A DNA stretch of 44,574 nucleotides from CALFMR01 sp035550595 (GCA_035550595.1 DASZOV010000175.1:1-44574); one strand, 5' to 3'. Shown: positions 25,391-33,595, counted from the first letter of the stretch. A program made the numbers and translations. The notes: a model not told the origin generated them from the sequence alone.

Positions 25391-26373
25391 CTCTGACACC
25401 CGGAAAGCTCGCCAGCATGAAAGCCGTCTCCGACGATCGCGGCGTGATTGCCGCCGCGGCGATGGATCAGCGCGGTTCGTTGAACAAGTCCCTGGCCAAG
25501 GAGCGCGGCGGCGAGGTCTCCGACGCGATGATGGAGGAGTTCAAGTCGCTCGTGACCGAGGTGCTCACCAAGCACGCGAGCGCGATTCTGCTCGATCCTG
25601 AGTGGGGCTTGCCGGCGGCGAAGCGGCGCGCGAAGGGTTCAGGGCTCCTGCTCGCCTACGAGAAGACGGGCTACGACAAGACGGGTGCCGGGCGGCTGCC
25701 GGACCTGCTGGATCACTGGTCGGTCAAGCGCCTCAAGGACGCCGGCGCGGACTGCATCAAGATCCTCCTCTACTACTCGCCCTTCGATCCGAAGGACATC
25801 AACGATCAGAAGCACGCCTGGGCGGAACGCATCGGCGACGAGTGCCGCGCCAATGACATCGCCTACTTCCTCGAGCTGGTCGGCTACGAAGAAGGCATCG
25901 ACGAAAAGGGCCTCGAGTACGCGAAGAAGAAGCCCGAGGTCGTCACGGCCAGCATGGCGGAGTTCACCAAGGACCGCTACGGCGTCGACGTCCTCAAGGT
26001 GGAAATCCCCGTCAACATGAAGTTCGTCGAAGGCGCGAAGGCCTGCACCGGGCCGTCGGCCTATACGCGGGACGAGGCCAAGAAGCTGTTCCTCGAATCG
26101 GCGAAGGTCGTGACCAAGCCCTTCATCTATCTCTCGGCCGGCGTGAGCAACGCCGAGTTCACCGAGTCGCTCGCGCTCGCCGGCGAGTCGGGTGTGAAGT
26201 ACTCCGGCGTGCTCTGCGGCCGCGCGACGTGGAAGGACGGCATGGCCGTCTACGCGAAGCAGGGCGCCGACGCATTCCGTCAGTGGCTCGAGACCGAGGG
26301 CGTCGAGAACATCGAGAACGTGAACGCCGCGCTGAAGACGGCCACGTCGTGGCACTCGTTCTACGGAATCTAG
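25387..26373 (+). CDS. lacD: Class I tagatose-1,6-bisphosphate aldolase family protein (LacD-like)
   Basis: LacD-type aldolases split tagatose 1,6-bisphosphate (and often fructose 1,6-bisphosphate) into two triose phosphates through a Schiff-base lysine. The 328-residue protein has AAAMDQRGSLNKSL, SAILLDPEWGLPAAKRRAKGSGLLLAYEKTGYD, the strand DVLKVEIPVN with K204 as the expected Schiff-base residue, and YLSAGVSNAEF plus VLCGRATWKDG for phosphate binding. A strong AAGGAG ribosome site lies at the end of thiI before GTG 25387. No other lactose or tagatose genes are near, so it may serve as a general hexose bisphosphate aldolase. Lysine codons and charge are higher than in neighbours, consistent with high expression. 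Confidence 0.9.
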   Translation: MTLTPGKLASMKAVSDDRGVIAAAAMDQRGSLNKSLAKERGGEVSDAMMEEFKSLVTEVLTKHASAILLDPEWGLPAAKRRAKGSGLLLAYEKTGYDKTGAGRLPDLLDHWSVKRLKDAGADCIKILLYYSPFDPKDINDQKHAWAERIGDECRANDIAYFLELVGYEEGIDEKGLEYAKKKPEVVTASMAEFTKDRYGVDVLKVEIPVNMKFVEGAKACTGPSAYTRDEAKKLFLESAKVVTKPFIYLSAGVSNAEFTESLALAGESGVKYSGVLCGRATWKDGMAVYAKQGADAFRQWLETEGVENIENVNAALKTATSWHSFYGI

Positions 26374-26389
26374 TGAACTGACCCCTGAG

Positions 26390-26445
26390 CCTGAAGGTGC
26401 AGGGCTCCAAGAAGCAATGCTGTGGAGCCCCGGGCCTTCAGGCCC
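26390..26445. repeat. Nested inverted repeat downstream of the aldolase gene
   Basis: The outer arms CCTGAAGG (26390-26397) and CCTTCAGG (26435-26442) enclose the inner arms GGGCTCC (26402-26408) and GGAGCCC (26424-26430). A small overlapping hairpin GGGCC-TTCA-GGCCC (26432-26445) competes with the outer stem. No T tract follows. It may end the thiI-aldolase mRNA or be a REP-type element. Confidence 0.6.
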
Positions 26446-26461
26446 AGGGAGAACCCGCAAC

Positions 26462-26495
26462 CAACTTCTGGCTTCTGGCTTCCAACTTCTGACTT
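26462..26495. repeat. AACTTCTGGCTTC repeat before def (flanking arm 1)
   Basis: Repeated units CAACTTCTGGCTTC and CTTCTGGCTTCC run up to a few bases before the def start. The reverse complement of CAACTTCTGGCTTC is found after the thyX-like gene (28661-28674), so similar sequence flanks this two-gene operon in opposite orientations. It looks like a diverged relative of the TTCGAA family. Confidence 0.5.
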
Positions 26496-26501
26496 GATCC
26501 C

Positions 26502-27053
26502 ATGTCGATCCTGAAGGTGGCGCGGCTCGGGCATCCGGTGCTTCGCGCCAAGGCGCGGCCGGTGACGCCGGACGAAATCAAATCGCCGGCCTTTCAAACG
26601 CTCGTCGACGATCTGTTCGAGACGATGACCGAGTACTCCGGCATCGGGCTGGCCGGACCGCAGGTCCATCAGGGACTACGCGTGTTCGTCGCCGGCGTGC
26701 GCGAATCGGACTCGATCTCGCCGATGAGCGACGACGCCGAGATGCCGTTCGTCACGATCGTCAATCCGGAGATCACGGTCGTCGACGAGGCGCGCGACGA
26801 GGCGTGGGAAGGCTGCCTGAGCATCCCCGACATCCGCGGGCTCGTACCCCGGCCCGTCGCGATCAAGGTCCGCGCGCTCGATCGTCATGGCCGTCGCATC
26901 GAGATCGCGGCGAGCGGACTGCCGGCTCGCGTCATTCAGCACGAGACCGATCACCTCGACGGCGTCCTGTTCTTCGATCGGATGAAGTCGCTCGAGACGC
27001 TCGCCTTCATGGACGAGTTCCGCCGCTACTGGTCGAAGGACGACGAGGCGTGA
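26502..27053 (+). CDS. def: Peptide deformylase
   Basis: Peptide deformylase removes the N-formyl group from nascent proteins using a metal ion. The 183-residue protein has the three signature motifs: GIGLAGPQV, EGCLSIP with metal ligand C105, and QHETDHLDG with ligands H147 and H151 and catalytic E148. A short insert (VRESDSISPMSDDAEMPF) resembles other long type-1 forms. Its stop overlaps the GTG start of the following thyX-like gene by three bases. No fmt gene is present in the window. Confidence 0.96.
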   Translation: MSILKVARLGHPVLRAKARPVTPDEIKSPAFQTLVDDLFETMTEYSGIGLAGPQVHQGLRVFVAGVRESDSISPMSDDAEMPFVTIVNPEITVVDEARDEAWEGCLSIPDIRGLVPRPVAIKVRALDRHGRRIEIAASGLPARVIQHETDHLDGVLFFDRMKSLETLAFMDEFRRYWSKDDEA

Positions 27054-28654
27054 GCGTCGCGGCACCGGGGCTGTCGGAGGCCGAGGCCGCCGCGGCTCGG
27101 CCGTATTTCACGAACCTGGACCGTCCCGTCTTCGCGCTCGTCAATCTTCCCGAGACGGTCAAGGGTGCGCTCTTCGCGCGCTACTCCCGATCCGCCAAAT
27201 CGCTGCGCCGGCTGTTCCTCGATGAGTTCCAGCCGGCGATCAGCGACGCGCCCACGACGTCACAGGCGGGCATCGAGCGCGCCGAGCGCCTCTATCAGCG
27301 CGTGTTCAGCGAATTCGGCGACGACTCGGTGGCGCAGCTCGGCGGCGTGCATCTCGCCGTCGAGGACGCGTCGAACATCCTGACGAAGGTGCTCGAGCGC
27401 GGCCGCCTGATGGCGTACCTCGAGCAGTCCACGCGGTACATCCCATACACCGAGCGGCGCGGCGACCGCTGGCGCTATCTCGTGCCGGCCGAGCTCGACG
27501 GGCACCCGTTGCGTGAGTCGTTCATCGAGACGATGAACGAGGCGTTCGAGATCTACGCGCGGTGGATCGATCCCATGCGTGCGTGGTTCGAGCGGCGGTA
27601 TCCGAAGACGGCGACCGATTCGGACGCGGTCTATCGATCGGCGATCCGTGCGAAGGCGTTGGACACACTCCGCGGGCTGCTGCCGGCGGCCACGCAGTCG
27701 AACGTCGGCATCTTCGGCACGGGACAGGCGTACGAAGCGCTCATCCTGCGCATGCGCGCGCACCCGCTCCTCGAAGTGCGCGCCGCGGCCGACGCGATCC
27801 TCACCGAACTGCGCCAGGTGATTCCCGCGTTCCTCACGCGCGTCGATCAGCCGGAGCGTGGTGGCGTGTGGGTGGCGTACCTCGAAGAGACGCGACGCCG
27901 GACGGCCGAGATCAGCGCGCGGATCGACGCGGCGCATCCGTCGGGCGAACCGGCCGGTGAAGTCACGCTGACGGATTTCGATCCCGATGGCGAGGTCAAG
28001 GTCGTCGCGGCCTCGCTCTATCCGGGTTCGGGCCGATCGGACGCCGAACTGCTCGCGATCGCGCGCGGCCTGTCCGCCTCGGAGCGCGAGGCCGTCCTTC
28101 GCGCGTACACCGGCACGCGGGGCAACCGGCGTCATCGGCCGGGGCGCGCCTTCGAGCGGACGTCGTATCGCTTCGACGTCCTCACCGACTACGGCGCCTT
28201 CCGCGATCTCCAACGTCATCGCCTGCTGACGATCGACTGGCAGGCGCTCACGACGCAACACGGCCATATCCGCCCGGACGCGGTCGTCGAAGCCGGTGCG
28301 TCGGACGACTGGCAGCGCGTGATGGATCGATCCGCGGATCTCTACGAGCGGATGACGGCCGCCGGGCTCGGTGCGGCCGCGCAGTACGCCGTTGCGATGG
28401 CGCACCGCGTGCGATTCGTGATGGACATGAACGCGCGCGAGGCGATGCACGTCATCGAGTTGCGCACGGCCCCCGCGGGGCATCCGGCCTACCGCCGCGT
28501 CTGCCAGGCCATGCATCGCGCCATTGCCGACGTCGCTGGCCATCAGGCGATTGCCGCTGCCATGACGTTCGCCGACCACTCGGCCGTCGAACTCGAACGC
28601 CTGCAGGAAGAACGCCGCCTCGAAGCCAAGCGCGCCGCGCGCGAACGAAGTTAG
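27050..28654 (+). CDS. Double ThyX-like (FAD-dependent thymidylate synthase family) protein
   Basis: The 534-residue product contains two ThyX-like halves. The first (about 20-260) has FARYSRSAKSLRRLFLDEF, DDSVAQLGGVHLAVED and RGRLMAYLEQSTRY (117-130), which aligns with RHRxxSxxxxSxRY but with RGR and with Ala in place of the Ser. The second (about 300-515) has RDLQRHRLLTIDWQALTTQHGH, where RHR (389-391) is kept but the SxRY part is not, followed by MNAREAMHVIELRTAPAGHPAYR, the FAD and dUMP helix. Each half thus keeps a different part of the ThyX signature. It may make dTMP from composite sites or be a flavoprotein with another role. Ordinary ThyX is about 220-250 residues. GTG 27050 overlaps the def stop. 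Confidence 0.82.
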   Translation: MSVAAPGLSEAEAAAARPYFTNLDRPVFALVNLPETVKGALFARYSRSAKSLRRLFLDEFQPAISDAPTTSQAGIERAERLYQRVFSEFGDDSVAQLGGVHLAVEDASNILTKVLERGRLMAYLEQSTRYIPYTERRGDRWRYLVPAELDGHPLRESFIETMNEAFEIYARWIDPMRAWFERRYPKTATDSDAVYRSAIRAKALDTLRGLLPAATQSNVGIFGTGQAYEALILRMRAHPLLEVRAAADAILTELRQVIPAFLTRVDQPERGGVWVAYLEETRRRTAEISARIDAAHPSGEPAGEVTLTDFDPDGEVKVVAASLYPGSGRSDAELLAIARGLSASEREAVLRAYTGTRGNRRHRPGRAFERTSYRFDVLTDYGAFRDLQRHRLLTIDWQALTTQHGHIRPDAVVEAGASDDWQRVMDRSADLYERMTAAGLGAAAQYAVAMAHRVRFVMDMNAREAMHVIELRTAPAGHPAYRRVCQAMHRAIADVAGHQAIAAAMTFADHSAVELERLQEERRLEAKRAARERS

Positions 28655-28807
28655 AAGTTCGAAGCCAGAAGTTGTTCTGAAGTCCCCTTCGCGATCTTCG
28701 CGCCTTCGCGTGAGGCGATCTTCGCGCGATGTCCCGGGCGGAACGTTTCCCGGGCGGCCATGTGTCCGGGCGGCCACGGGGGGCCGCCCCTACAAACGCC
28801 ATCGCGT
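28655..28807. repeat. Composite of three repeat types between thyX-like and AsmA-like genes
   Basis: This gap holds no gene. It contains the inverse of the pre-def repeat (GAAGCCAGAAGTTG, 28661-28674), an iterated TTCGCG tract (28687-28727), and a family-B REP element ending GGGGCCGCCCCTAC (28752-28793) made of three GGGCGGCC-type blocks. The genes on either side converge here. Confidence 0.65.
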
Positions 28808-30346
28808 CTACTTCTTGTCTTTCTTGAAAATCCTGCCGACTTCGAGGCCGAACTTCGGCGCGTCGCGTGTGCCGGTGATCTTGATTGGGACTATCGCACC
28901 CGCGTGTTTGCCGCGGAACAGCCGGTTGAACGGCTTGATGAAGATCGACTTGAAGCCGCCGACCGCGTCCGAGACCGAGGCCTGCATCGTGAGCGTGCCG
29001 TGGAAGTCCATCTCGCCGCTTGCGATCCCGTACGTCCCGTTCAAGTTCACCGACGCGCCCGGGACCTGGAACGTCAGTCCGGTCAGCCTCGCTCTCGCAT
29101 TCGCCAGCGCGAAACGGCCGCGCAGGTTCGTGACGACGCGCGGCATCGGATCGTCCTTGTCCTTGCCCTGACTGCGCCGGCTCAACTCGACGATCTTCTC
29201 CTGCACCTGGCCGCCGGTGAACGTCGTGTTCGCGAGGCCGAACGTGCCCGAGAGCTTCAGGCGATTGCGTACGCGCGTCGGACCCGGCGGCAGTGAGAAC
29301 TGCGCCTTGAACCGGACGTCGCCGACCATCACCGGCTTCGGCGCGTCGATCACGAGCGCCAGCAAATCCTCGATGCGCCCATCGTCGACCTGCACTTGCA
29401 GATCCACGGCGTGGTTGCCCGGTCCCGGCAAGTTACGAATCGCGCCCGTCACGATCATCGGCGTCTTCGCCATCGTCGCGTCGACTCGTTTGAGCGTGGT
29501 GCTACCGTCCGTGCCATCGACGACCGTCTGGAACTCGGCAGTGAGCTGTTGCGGCCGTCCGCCGAGATCGAGGCTGAAGTCCGGCACGGTCGCGCGGCCC
29601 TTCACGTCGATGGCGGTCAGCGTCCCTTTGAATGCGCCGGTCGATTCCAGCGTGCCGCCGATCCCGTTGATCGTCGACAGGTCGGCGTGCGTGAAGGTGT
29701 ACTCGCCTTCGAGTGGCGTCAACGAGCCGGTGTCGGCGTCCCACGGGCCGATGCGGCCCGTCGCGTCGACACGCCCTTCGGGCACGGGATTGGTGAGCTG
29801 CGCCTTGAACGGCATCGCCAATCCGAACCCGACGTCGTCGACCGCGAGCGACGCGATGGCGAAGACGAGCGGCGTGTCGTCGCTCTCGCGCGGCACGAAG
29901 CGTAGTTCTGCATTCTTCGTGATGAAGTGATCGACGATGACGTCCGACATGCCGCCGCCCGTGCCGTTCTGGCCCGGCAGGCCGCCGCGGCTGTCGCTCG
30001 GCGGCACGGCGATCGTCAATCCCTCGGCGTACACCGTGTTCACGTGCTTGCGCAGGATCGAGAGCGGTCCGATGTTCACCGAGAAGTGCTCGATGCGGAT
30101 GAACGGCGGCAGATCGGGGCGATGCGGCTGGCGCAGCGCGAGACCGCTGCCGCTGATGTGTGGCCGCGGAAGGAGTCCGACTTCGACATGGTCGATGGCC
30201 GCGTCCATGTGCAGGTGTTCGGCCACGCCTCGAACGACGAGCGCCTTGATATGAGCGGGGCGGAGCGCGATGGCAAGGACGATGCCGAAGGCCACCACGG
30301 CCACGAGCGCCGCGATGGCGCCCCATACGAGGATGCGTCGGGCCAC
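28808..30346 (-). CDS. AsmA-family membrane-anchored periplasmic protein
   Basis: AsmA-like proteins are long beta-helical proteins of the envelope linked to outer-membrane lipid transport and assembly. This 512-residue protein has one N-terminal membrane helix (ILVWGAIAALVAVVAFGIVLAIAL) followed by periplasmic sequence with the AsmA start (LRPAHIKALVVRGVAEHLHMDAAIDHVEVGLLPRPHISGSGLAL). The C-terminal domain (LSGTFGLANTTFTGGQVQEKIVELSRRSQG...GTLTMQASVSDAVGGFKSIFIKPFNRLFRGKHAGAIVPIKITGT) matches AsmA. GTG 30346 is the chosen start, placing the helix near the N-terminus; the frame is open to 30433. It ends with lysines (FKKDKK). Confidence 0.85.
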   Translation of the reverse strand: MARRILVWGAIAALVAVVAFGIVLAIALRPAHIKALVVRGVAEHLHMDAAIDHVEVGLLPRPHISGSGLALRQPHRPDLPPFIRIEHFSVNIGPLSILRKHVNTVYAEGLTIAVPPSDSRGGLPGQNGTGGGMSDVIVDHFITKNAELRFVPRESDDTPLVFAIASLAVDDVGFGLAMPFKAQLTNPVPEGRVDATGRIGPWDADTGSLTPLEGEYTFTHADLSTINGIGGTLESTGAFKGTLTAIDVKGRATVPDFSLDLGGRPQQLTAEFQTVVDGTDGSTTLKRVDATMAKTPMIVTGAIRNLPGPGNHAVDLQVQVDDGRIEDLLALVIDAPKPVMVGDVRFKAQFSLPPGPTRVRNRLKLSGTFGLANTTFTGGQVQEKIVELSRRSQGKDKDDPMPRVVTNLRGRFALANARARLTGLTFQVPGASVNLNGTYGIASGEMDFHGTLTMQASVSDAVGGFKSIFIKPFNRLFRGKHAGAIVPIKITGTRDAPKFGLEVGRIFKKDKK

Positions 30347-30509
30347 TGCGATCCAGCATAGAGGATCGATCCGGCCGGCGCCGCGCCGGCGGCGTGCGAT
30401 CCGGCCGCCGCGCTGGACGACGGGCACGATCAATGGGCGTCGAATACGCGTCCGTCTGGCCGTGGATTGGACAGATGTAACCGGGGGCGGCGATTCAGAA
30501 AGGAATCGC

Positions 30510-30538
30510 TTGACGGTTTGTGAAACATTTCACATAAT
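30510..30538 (+). promoter_or_regulatory. Sigma70 promoter with Rex-like operator
   Basis: TTGACG (30510-30515) and CATAAT (30533-30538) are separated by 17 bases. Between and overlapping them is TTGTGAA-ACAT-TTCACAT (30518-30535), which matches the Rex redox-repressor consensus TTGTGAAnnnnTTCACAA at all but the last base. Rex senses the NADH/NAD+ ratio. A repressor here would block RNA polymerase directly. The sequence match is seen; Rex control is inferred, as no rex gene is in the window. Confidence 0.65.
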
Positions 30539-30547
30539 TGGGCTTGG

Positions 30548-30685
30548 TCGTTCCCGGTCCCCTGTTCTTTGGTTAGCGACCCGCGCGGCGCCCTGTTCCC
30601 GGTCGCCGTTCATCAGCGTAAGTTCCACCTCGCCTTTCCTGCTTCCTCTTGACAACACTCCTGAAATACCGGGGGCCGGGAACGA
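30548..30685 (+). ncRNA. Structured leader with a 15-bp long-range stem
   Basis: The 15 bases at 30548-30562 (TCGTTCCCGGTCCCC) pair with 30671-30685 (GGGGGCCGGGAACGA) over all 15 positions with one G-U wobble. A second copy of the 5' strand, GTTCCCGGTCGCC (30595-30607), could compete for the same partner, giving two alternative folds. It begins about ten bases downstream of the Rex-like promoter and ends about 100 bases before the GTG of the rhodanese gene. No known riboswitch class is recognised. Confidence 0.4.
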
Positions 30686-30788
30686 GCTTCCACCGGTCCC
30701 GTCCCGCTGGCTGATCCCGTCGCTTCGCCTCTCGATCACAATCCTGAAATCCGTCCGCGGACGACTCATCTCCTCTTACAATGTCGCG

Positions 30789-31652
30789 GTGCCTCACGCC
30801 TCGGGCCCGCTCGTCGATCCCCCTCGGCTTCACGGCGAGCTCGCGACGTTCACGCCGCCGCTCGTCATCGACGCGCGGCCGGCCGAGGCGTTCGCCCACG
30901 GCCAGATTGCGGGCGCCGTCCATCTCGATCTCTGGGGCGTGAGCCTCATCGACACGAGCGAAGCGCCCCTCCGCGCGTTCATGTGGATGATCGGGCACTT
31001 GTTCGCGTCCCGCGGCGTCAGCCCCGATCGGCCGGTCGTCGTCTACGAACAGAACTCGGGCCTGCGCGCGGCGCGCATCTTCTGGTTCCTCGAATGTCTC
31101 GGCCATCCGAACGTCCGCGTGCTCGACGGCGGCATGGGCGCGTGGACGAAGGCGGGGTTGCCCGTCACGACCAATCCGCAGCCGCCGTCGGCCGGCACCT
31201 GGCACGGCGCGGTCGATCCGTCGCGGCTCGCGACGTGGCGCGACGTCCGGGATCGGCTCGGCCACGCGGACACGGCCATCGTCGACACGCGCGGCGAGGA
31301 GGAATACCGCGGCCGGCTCGTGCGCGCCAAACGTGGCGGCGCCATTCCCGGCGCGGTGCACGTCGAATGGACGCGCAATCTCGACAGCGACGGCCGGTTC
31401 AAGACGCCCGGCGATCTCACGGCGCTCTACACGGCGGCTGGCGTCACACCGGACCGTGAAGTCGTGACGTATTGTCAGGGCGGCTATCGTGCGGCGCACA
31501 CCTATCTCGCGCTGCGGATCCTGGAGTTTCCTCGCGTGCGCAACTACACGGGCTCGTGGAAGGAATGGGGCGATCGCGACGACCTGCCGATTGAAAATAC
31601 GGACGTCCGTGCGGGCGTCAGTCAATTGACAAGCCAGATCCCGCCCGCCTAG
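30789..31652 (+). CDS. Tandem-rhodanese sulfurtransferase
   Basis: Thiosulfate or mercaptopyruvate sulfurtransferases move sulfane sulfur through an active cysteine. This 287-residue protein has two rhodanese domains. The N-terminal one (LVIDARPAEAFAHGQIAGAVHLD; VVVYEQNSGLRAARIFWFL) lacks the cysteine, as is normal. The C-terminal one (VDTRGEEEYRGR...GAIPGAVHVEW) carries the active loop YCQGGYRAAH with C229. GTG 30789 is used because an ATG at 30781 is out of frame. The TAG stop at 31650-31652 doubles as the first half of the -10 box of the following kinase promoter. Confidence 0.9.
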   Translation: MPHASGPLVDPPRLHGELATFTPPLVIDARPAEAFAHGQIAGAVHLDLWGVSLIDTSEAPLRAFMWMIGHLFASRGVSPDRPVVVYEQNSGLRAARIFWFLECLGHPNVRVLDGGMGAWTKAGLPVTTNPQPPSAGTWHGAVDPSRLATWRDVRDRLGHADTAIVDTRGEEEYRGRLVRAKRGGAIPGAVHVEWTRNLDSDGRFKTPGDLTALYTAAGVTPDREVVTYCQGGYRAAHTYLALRILEFPRVRNYTGSWKEWGDRDDLPIENTDVRAGVSQLTSQIPPA

Positions 31653-31655
31653 ACT
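31626..31655 (+). promoter_or_regulatory. Promoter of the first kinase gene
   Basis: TTGACA (31626-31631) and TAGACT (31650-31655) are 18 bases apart, about 40 bases before the kinase start. The same TTGACA and CCTAGACTGCG arrangement precedes the second kinase (35177-35205), so the promoter was duplicated with the gene or conserved by selection. The -10 overlaps the rhodanese stop codon. Confidence 0.65.
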
Positions 31656-31696
31656 GCGTTTCTTTCCTGGCGGGACGACATCCCGAGAGAGTGGAG

Positions 31697-33595
31697 ATGG
31701 TCGGGCAGAACATCGGGAAGTACCGCGTGTTGGATCGTGTCGGCCGTGGCGGCATGGGCACGGTCTACCGGGCCATCGACGAAACGCTCCATCGGGAAGT
31801 CGCCATCAAGGTCCTCAACGCCGAGCTGAACGACGAGGCCGTCGCGCGGCGTTTCCGCGCCGAGGCCGTCACCGTCGCGCGGCTCAATCACCCCGGCATC
31901 GCCACCGTCTACGAGCTTTTCCAGCACGAAGGCGAGTGGCTGATGGTGATGGAGTTCGTGCGCGGCGAGACGCTCGAGCAACTCGTCGCGCGCAAGGGCG
32001 TCGTGCCCGTGCCCGAGGCGGCCGAGCTGTGCATGCAGGTGCTCGGCGCGCTCGCGCACGCGCACAGCCTCGGCGTCGTCCATCGCGATCTGAAGCCCGC
32101 CAATCTCATGGCGACCGAGTCGGGCACCGTGAAGATCATGGATTTCGGCATCGCGCGCGTGGCCGGCACCGAACACCTGACGAGCGCGGGCTTCATGATG
32201 GGCACGCCGGCCTACATGGCGCCCGAACAGGTGCTCGGTCAGGACATCGACGCGCGCACCGATCTCTTCGCCATGGGCGTCGTCCTCTATTACTTGACGA
32301 CGGCGAAGCTGCCGTTCAAGGGCGAGACGCCGATCCAGATGGCGCAGTCGCGCATTCACGATCAGCCGACGCCCGTGCACCAGGTGCGGCCGGAGCTGCC
32401 GCCGTGGCTCGGCCAGGCGCTCAACACGGTGCTGCAGCGCGAGCCGGCGCAGCGATTCCAGACGGCGCCGATTTTCCGCGAGGCGCTGCGTCGCGGGCTC
32501 GCGAATCTTCCGATCGAAACGCCCGAGACGACCGCCATTCCGCCGGAGCTCATCGCGACGGCGGCACCGCGGTCGATGCCCGTCATCCAGTCCCCGCCGG
32601 TCCCGAAGGAACCGGCGGGGACGTCCGTTCCCGCGCCGGCCGCCGTGCCGCCGCCCGGCGCGTCGCCCGCCATGGTCCAGACGGCCGCGGCCCACGCGCC
32701 CGCGGCCGTCGCGTCCGTCACCCACGCCGCGGCCGGCCATGTGCCGACCGCGCCGGCATCGTCCGCGCCGGCCGCGGCGCATCGCGCCGCGACTGGCGCG
32801 CGGCCGCCGCTCAATCTCGCCCTCATCGGCGCGATTGCGGCCGTCGTCCTCGTGATCCTCATTGGCGGTGGATTGTGGCTGCGATCGCGCGGCGCGGCGT
32901 CGACCCCGCCGCCCGATGCCACGCCCGTGGCTGACGCGAGCTCTACGTCGACGCCAGTGGCCGGCACGCCGGCCCCGGGCGCGCCCGACACGGCTTCGTC
33001 GCCCGCGACCGGCGAGACGCCGGCCGCGGGCACTGACACGACGCCTGCGGCAGAGACGCCGGCGTCTCTGCCGCCCGCGTCGGGCACGGCGGCTGACAAC
33101 TCGTCGGCGGCAGGAGACACGGCGGGCCGCGGTGCGCCCGCCGTGCCTCCTGCCGTCGGCGCGACCACGGCCGGCACGCCGGCCGCGGTCGCTGCTGCGC
33201 GCGGCCGTGGTGCGGCGCCGGAGGTCGGGTCGACGTTCGATCTGCGGTTGCTCGCCTTCACCGGAAAGAAGGCCGAAGAAAAACCGGCGGTCCTGCGGCT
33301 CGCGGCCGATCGCCTGTCGATCGTCGGCCCGAACGGCGCCGAGCTCGCGACCCTGCCGTATCGCGAGATCACGTACGCCGTCTACGTCCACGCGAAGGAT
33401 CCGAAATGGAGCGTCGTCCTCGCGGCGCCGCCGGCCGACGCCGATCTTCCGGGCGGGCTCTTCCGATCATCGCGGCACTGGCTGACGCTGCAATCGCGGT
33501 CGTCGTTCGTGATCCTCCATCTCGACGACGGCACCTGGCGGCGCGTGCTCGAAGCCGTGGGCAATCGATCGGGCGTCAAGATCGAGCGGCCATAG
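31697..33595 (+). CDS. Transmembrane Ser/Thr protein kinase (PknB-like), paralogue 1
   Basis: The 632-residue protein has an N-terminal Hanks-type kinase domain (about 1-270): glycine loop GRGGMGTVY, K38 in VAIKVL, HRDLKPAN (D131), DFGIAR (149-154) and GTPAYMAPEQ. An Ala/Pro-rich linker follows, then one membrane helix near 372-394 (LALIGAIAAVVLVILIGGGLWL), a low-complexity Ala/Thr/Pro stretch outside, and a C-terminal domain of about 120 residues (510-632). That domain is shared with the second kinase and with no family I recognise; no PASTA repeats are present. Start ATG 31697 gives MVGQNIGKYRV, identical to the paralogue. The FHA-cyclase follows after ten bases. Confidence 0.93.
   Translation: MVGQNIGKYRVLDRVGRGGMGTVYRAIDETLHREVAIKVLNAELNDEAVARRFRAEAVTVARLNHPGIATVYELFQHEGEWLMVMEFVRGETLEQLVARKGVVPVPEAAELCMQVLGALAHAHSLGVVHRDLKPANLMATESGTVKIMDFGIARVAGTEHLTSAGFMMGTPAYMAPEQVLGQDIDARTDLFAMGVVLYYLTTAKLPFKGETPIQMAQSRIHDQPTPVHQVRPELPPWLGQALNTVLQREPAQRFQTAPIFREALRRGLANLPIETPETTAIPPELIATAAPRSMPVIQSPPVPKEPAGTSVPAPAAVPPPGASPAMVQTAAAHAPAAVASVTHAAAGHVPTAPASSAPAAAHRAATGARPPLNLALIGAIAAVVLVILIGGGLWLRSRGAASTPPPDATPVADASSTSTPVAGTPAPGAPDTASSPATGETPAAGTDTTPAAETPASLPPASGTAADNSSAAGDTAGRGAPAVPPAVGATTAGTPAAVAAARGRGAAPEVGSTFDLRLLAFTGKKAEEKPAVLRLAADRLSIVGPNGAELATLPYREITYAVYVHAKDPKWSVVLAAPPADADLPGGLFRSSRHWLTLQSRSSFVILHLDDGTWRRVLEAVGNRSGVKIERP

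Larger units (their letters stand above)
30434..30788 (+). promoter_or_regulatory. Long non-coding leader upstream of the rhodanese gene
   Basis: About 350 bases without a convincing gene. They contain a strong promoter with a Rex-like palindrome (30510-30538), and downstream of it a leader of about 240 bases with three related GTTCCCGG blocks, two direct and one inverted, able to form a 15-bp long-range stem. A second TTGACA (30649-30654) and a TACAAT (30777-30782) occur but lack partners at proper spacing. Confidence 0.5.

Noticed and set aside
31649..33391. Long minus-strand frame opposite the first kinase
   Set aside because: Arg/Gly/His-rich shadow opposite a certain gene.
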